NCBI GenBank assembly: GCA_016802295.1
Contig: JAESIW010000129.1
Location: 678,511 to 742,510 of the forward strand
From: Brachionus rotundiformis
Lineage: Eukaryota; Rotifera; Eurotatoria; Ploima; Brachionidae
Length of the DNA stretch: 64,000 nt
Direction of reading: 5' to 3'
Positions 61,261 to 64,000 of this stretch are shown piece by piece (positions within the stretch are counted from its first letter, which is position 1; the number at the start of each line of letters is the position of its first letter). Under the pieces are notes generated by a model. It was not told where the DNA came from, did not search any database, and was given only the letters and a program-made list of their open reading frames with translations. The translations under genes were made by a program, and so were the position numbers.

Positions 61261-61420
61261 CTTTCCATAGGTTCCCTGTTCCAACTCATCAAGTTCATTC
61301 AATAACTTAAGCAATTTTATAAGATCACCTCGCTTGCCTCTTGTTGACAGTGTTGTTAGGTAAAGTCTTTTAAGTCTTTCCATATAGTTTGGATCAGCCA
61401 AACCATTTATGGAATAAAAT
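61261..61420 (-). pseudogene. LINE C-terminal tail fragment
   Basis: On the minus strand a frame reads NGLADPNYMERLKRLYLTTL, then STRGKRGDLIKLLKLLNELD, and stops at about 61265. The pattern ERLK.L.L.TL..R.KRGDLI..LK is the same LINE tail type seen in the POLR1C intron. The sequences differ enough to be separate, older copies. No RT domain nearby. Confidence 0.6.
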
Positions 61421-62175
61421 TTCATTTTTTTTATTTACTTTATGGAGTATTTCAATTTAAGTACTCAATAGAAGAGAATATTTTGTATTGTCTTCTGACC
61501 TGGTAATAAGCATAAATTTACGAACTAGTTTAGAAATAGTTAAATTAAAAATAATAATCTGGCACACTTAAAGCCGATCAGATCAGCTCTTGTACGCTGA
61601 CAAATTTAGATATTTCATTTGACATGTTTAATCATAATGCTAGTATCCAGAACAAGATGGAATTACACGATTTTTGCTTATAAATTAGCATTTCAGTTTT
61701 TAATTCTGTAGGAAAAAAATCGATTCACGCAAGCAATAATGTCAATCGATTTAGTCTCTAGTAATTAGAATGGGCCAAAATTGATCAGAATTCTATTTTA
61801 AAATAAATTTTATTTTTATCATAAATTTAATAAATTAAATGTTTATTTAGCTAGATGTTTGTTAGATTTAAATTCTACTCTACCATTTTCTTAAATTAAA
61901 ACTTGTCTCTTAAGCTCAGAACATTTTTCCTGTGTCAAATAGAGAAAAAAATTATGAATTATTTTAATCCTGGAAATGAGCAAGCAAATTCTCTTATCTT
62001 GTTTAATTTTTAATATGTCGAATTATTGTGCTTCGTTTCTCATAAAGAGCTTCTGTGCATGATTTATTCCTATGCTGCTTTTATAAAATTATTTACCAAA
62101 AGTCTAACAAGACAATCATTTATTAGGAGTTGGATCTTTTCATTGTTAAACACGCAAAGATTACCATTTTGTTGC

Positions 62176-62299
62176 CAAACCTTTTCCAAAAACATGGTTG
62201 GAGTTTCTTATCGACATCATTAAATATTCAATGTTTAATTATTTAGATTATTTTTACATATTATTATTATTATTAGTAGTAGTAGTATTTATTTCAAAA
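62176..62299. repeat. Diverged direct repeat, copy A
   Basis: This copy and 62811-62919 share a common layout: AAACCTTTTCCAAA, ATCATTAAATATTC, TTTAATTATTT, GATTATTTTTACATATTATT, then a run of ATT units followed by AGT units and TATTTATTTCAAAA. Copy A has about five units of each trinucleotide and copy B about three. Probably 3' ends of two members of one retrotransposon family; the family is unknown. Confidence 0.65.
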
Positions 62300-62810
62300 T
62301 TTTATAGAAATGAAAATAGAGTTTGTTGAAATGATTAAAAAACGATGTGCATTAAGTTTGAGATTATCTTTTTCTCTAATTTAAAAATTAATTAGAGTTA
62401 AGTTAGATATTTTTTTCATATAAATCCATAAATACATTATTCAAGAAAAGAGTGACATTTTTTTTCATACTCTTATTTTAAAATGCCTACGAGGCCTAAA
62501 TTAAAAAATGAAATAATTGAAAAATTATAAATTTGTGTTAAGTTACTGTTTTTTTTGTTGTTGCCAATTTAAATAAAATTAATTAATTATTTTTGTGATA
62601 AAATCTAGTATGATTTGATTACCATTTTTTCCAAATCTTACTCAAAGACAACCTTCGGCATATATAAATTTTTATCTTTACTTGTCTATTGTGATATTTG
62701 AAGAATTTCTTGATTTTAAAAAAATTCAGGCACGCTTATAAAATGATCAGATTTGGAAACTAAAATCTTGACCAGAATCTATTCCAACCGGGCTTTAATT
62801 TTATTCTAGA

Positions 62811-62919
62811 ACAAACCTTTTCCAAAGAGATGGTTTCTTTCTATATCATTAAATATTCTAAGTTTAATTATTTGGATTATTTTTACATATTATTATTAGT
62901 AGTAGTATTTATTTCAAAA
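62811..62919. repeat. Diverged direct repeat, copy B
   Basis: Second member of the repeat described for 62176-62299, in the same orientation about 630 bp downstream, with a shorter ATT/AGT array. The sequence upstream of the shared block is unrelated between copies, as expected for independently 5'-truncated retroposons. Confidence 0.65.
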
Positions 62920-63723
62920 ATGGTTTATAAAGATATTTTTCTTAATTTTATAATTAATTGTTTTTTAAGTTTTTACTTTTAGGAGATAAATAACATGATT
63001 GTGTAGAAGAAAAAAAAAGTAATCTTTAACCAACACATCACATATTTCAAAGATTTATCATTTATCAGAATTAAGACCTGAAATAAGATCTTAGAAATAT
63101 TGATTTTAAGCCTGCAAGGCCTCGGCTCAAAAAGTGATGTATTTACAGTTTTTTTTCTTATTTAAAATTAAAAACAAGATTATCTTTAATTAAGAGTAAA
63201 ATATTTTTATGTAATAATCAAAATTAGCTAAGCGTAATTTATTATGAGGAACATATATTTATATATAATAATCAAATCAAAACAACTCTAATTTAAAGAC
63301 TTAAATTTCAATTTATTCACTTAATAGTTTTATATAGATAAATTTATTGCCGATTTTGACCGATTTTGATCAACTTCTGTGAAATTTATTATCGACAATC
63401 GAGATTTAAATTATTTATCTATCAATTAAAGTTCAATATTTATCAAAATGCTTAGTATCAAGTCGGTATCGTAATGCGAACTGAAGCTAACTTTGTTCAA
63501 TAACCTAAATAAATTAAAACTAAACAAAAAAAAATCTAGAATAACTTAAAGGATTAATTATTATCAAAAAATATAGCCTTATATATATTTAAAAACGCAT
63601 ACCAACACGATATGTTTATTTGTTAAGCAAAAACTAGACTATAACTAAAATCTAGACCCATTGATTATTAGTTACTAAAATAAATTAAAGAGCATAGAGC
63701 AGTTTTGCCAAAAAGTGGTCCAC

Positions 63724-63839
63724 TTATCTTGGGAGGCAACCAAGACTCGGCACGGGCTGTCTTGCTCGGCCCCAAATCGATTCAATGTACACATTAATCA
63801 TTTTTTCTTGTAATGTATTTTTCATTTCATGCTCGTCGA
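63724..63839 (-). CDS. Possible terminal exon of a gene beyond the window
   Basis: A patch of clearly higher G+C carries a minus-strand frame ending in a stop at 63724-63726. It reads EHEMKNTLQEKMINVYIESI, then WGRARQPVPSLGCLPR. Upstream of it (higher coordinates) are pyrimidine-rich tracts with AG acceptors, for example just before 63839. That would suit a final exon of a minus-strand gene starting outside the window. The protein is not recognised. The alternative is a chance frame in a GC-rich regulatory island. Confidence 0.25.
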
Positions 63840-64000
63840 CTCAATCAAACTCTAATTTATACCTAAAAAAAATTTATATATCTTTTTATTTTTCTCTAGG
63901 TTAAATTTACATTGAGAAAAGAAAAAAAATTAAAAAAAAAAAAGGGAGAAAATTTTATTAAAATTTTTTGTGTAATTTTTGTTGTTTTATGTTGGCGTTG
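63840..64000. other. Window edge, AT-rich
   Basis: Homopolymer A and T runs; nothing else seen. If the exon at 63724-63839 is real this is part of its upstream intron. Confidence 0.3.

Larger units (their letters stand above)
61421..63723. other. Gene-poor AT-rich region
   Basis: No gene supported; the 65-codon frame 62026-62223 has no family resemblance and overlaps a repeat. The main structure is a diverged direct repeat at 62176-62299 and 62811-62919. Confidence 0.4.

Noticed and set aside
1..64000. CRISPR arrays, operons or bacterial ribosome-binding sites
   Set aside because: The window is spliced eukaryotic DNA; no regularly spaced repeats were seen.

Overview
The window is nuclear DNA from an animal. 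It is strongly AT-rich. Its genes are split by very short GT-AG introns, mostly about 50 to 75 bp, and several encode typical metazoan proteins: a cadherin-like receptor, CNOT1, CPSF6, GABA transaminase, SAC1, DNA polymerase eta and a classical animal alpha-amylase. Compact introns, AT bias and abundant decayed transposons fit a small invertebrate such as a monogonont rotifer. That placement is inference; no marker here proves it.

Layout. 1-4733: gene-free DNA with a reverse-transcriptase scrap and a striking palindrome. 4734-8402 (+): two-exon cadherin-like membrane protein. 8403-9924: MULE transposase scrap and a foldback element that inserted at the stop codon of the next gene. 9927-10664 (-): EF-hand protein like the ciliary protein DRC8/EFCAB2. 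11467-12355 (+): eIF3j, 5 exons. 12538-16320 (+): SAC1 phosphoinositide phosphatase, 16 exons, with a 636-bp foldback transposon in intron 4. 17516-23710: a decayed hAT transposon (-) split by a Ty3/gypsy LTR element (+) at 18701-23148. 25077-32775 (-): CNOT1, 9 exons. 34224-35949 (-): 4-aminobutyrate aminotransferase, 5 exons. 37751-39345 (+): broken MULE transposase. 40783-43909 (+): CPSF6, 3 exons. 44569-45459 (-): decayed LINE. 46364-51028 (+): alpha-amylase-like gene, 6 exons. 52578-54228 (-): CCT6 chaperonin subunit. 54779-58141 (+): DNA polymerase eta, 6 exons. 58324-60364 (+): POLR1C, 9 exons. 60365-64000: LINE tails, a diverged direct repeat and one possible terminal exon of a gene continuing off the window.

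The host genes are mostly housekeeping and do not form one pathway: translation initiation (eIF3j), lipid signalling at the ER (SAC1), mRNA decay and 3'-end formation (CNOT1, CPSF6), amino-acid metabolism (ABAT), protein folding (CCT6), lesion bypass (POLH) and rRNA/tRNA transcription (POLR1C). Deduced lengths match the families closely: SAC1 587 aa, CCT6 531 aa and ABAT 498 aa.

The most unusual item is the amylase-like gene. Its six-exon reading frame is intact, but two of the three catalytic acids and three calcium/substrate-site residues are changed, which suggests a secreted pseudoenzyme. The other notable theme is well-resolved transposon history: a gypsy insertion with a 4-bp target duplication inside a hAT gene, and at least five foldback (MITE-like) elements placed in introns or at a stop codon. 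All gene models come from reading splice signals and protein similarity by eye; no searches or RNA data were available.
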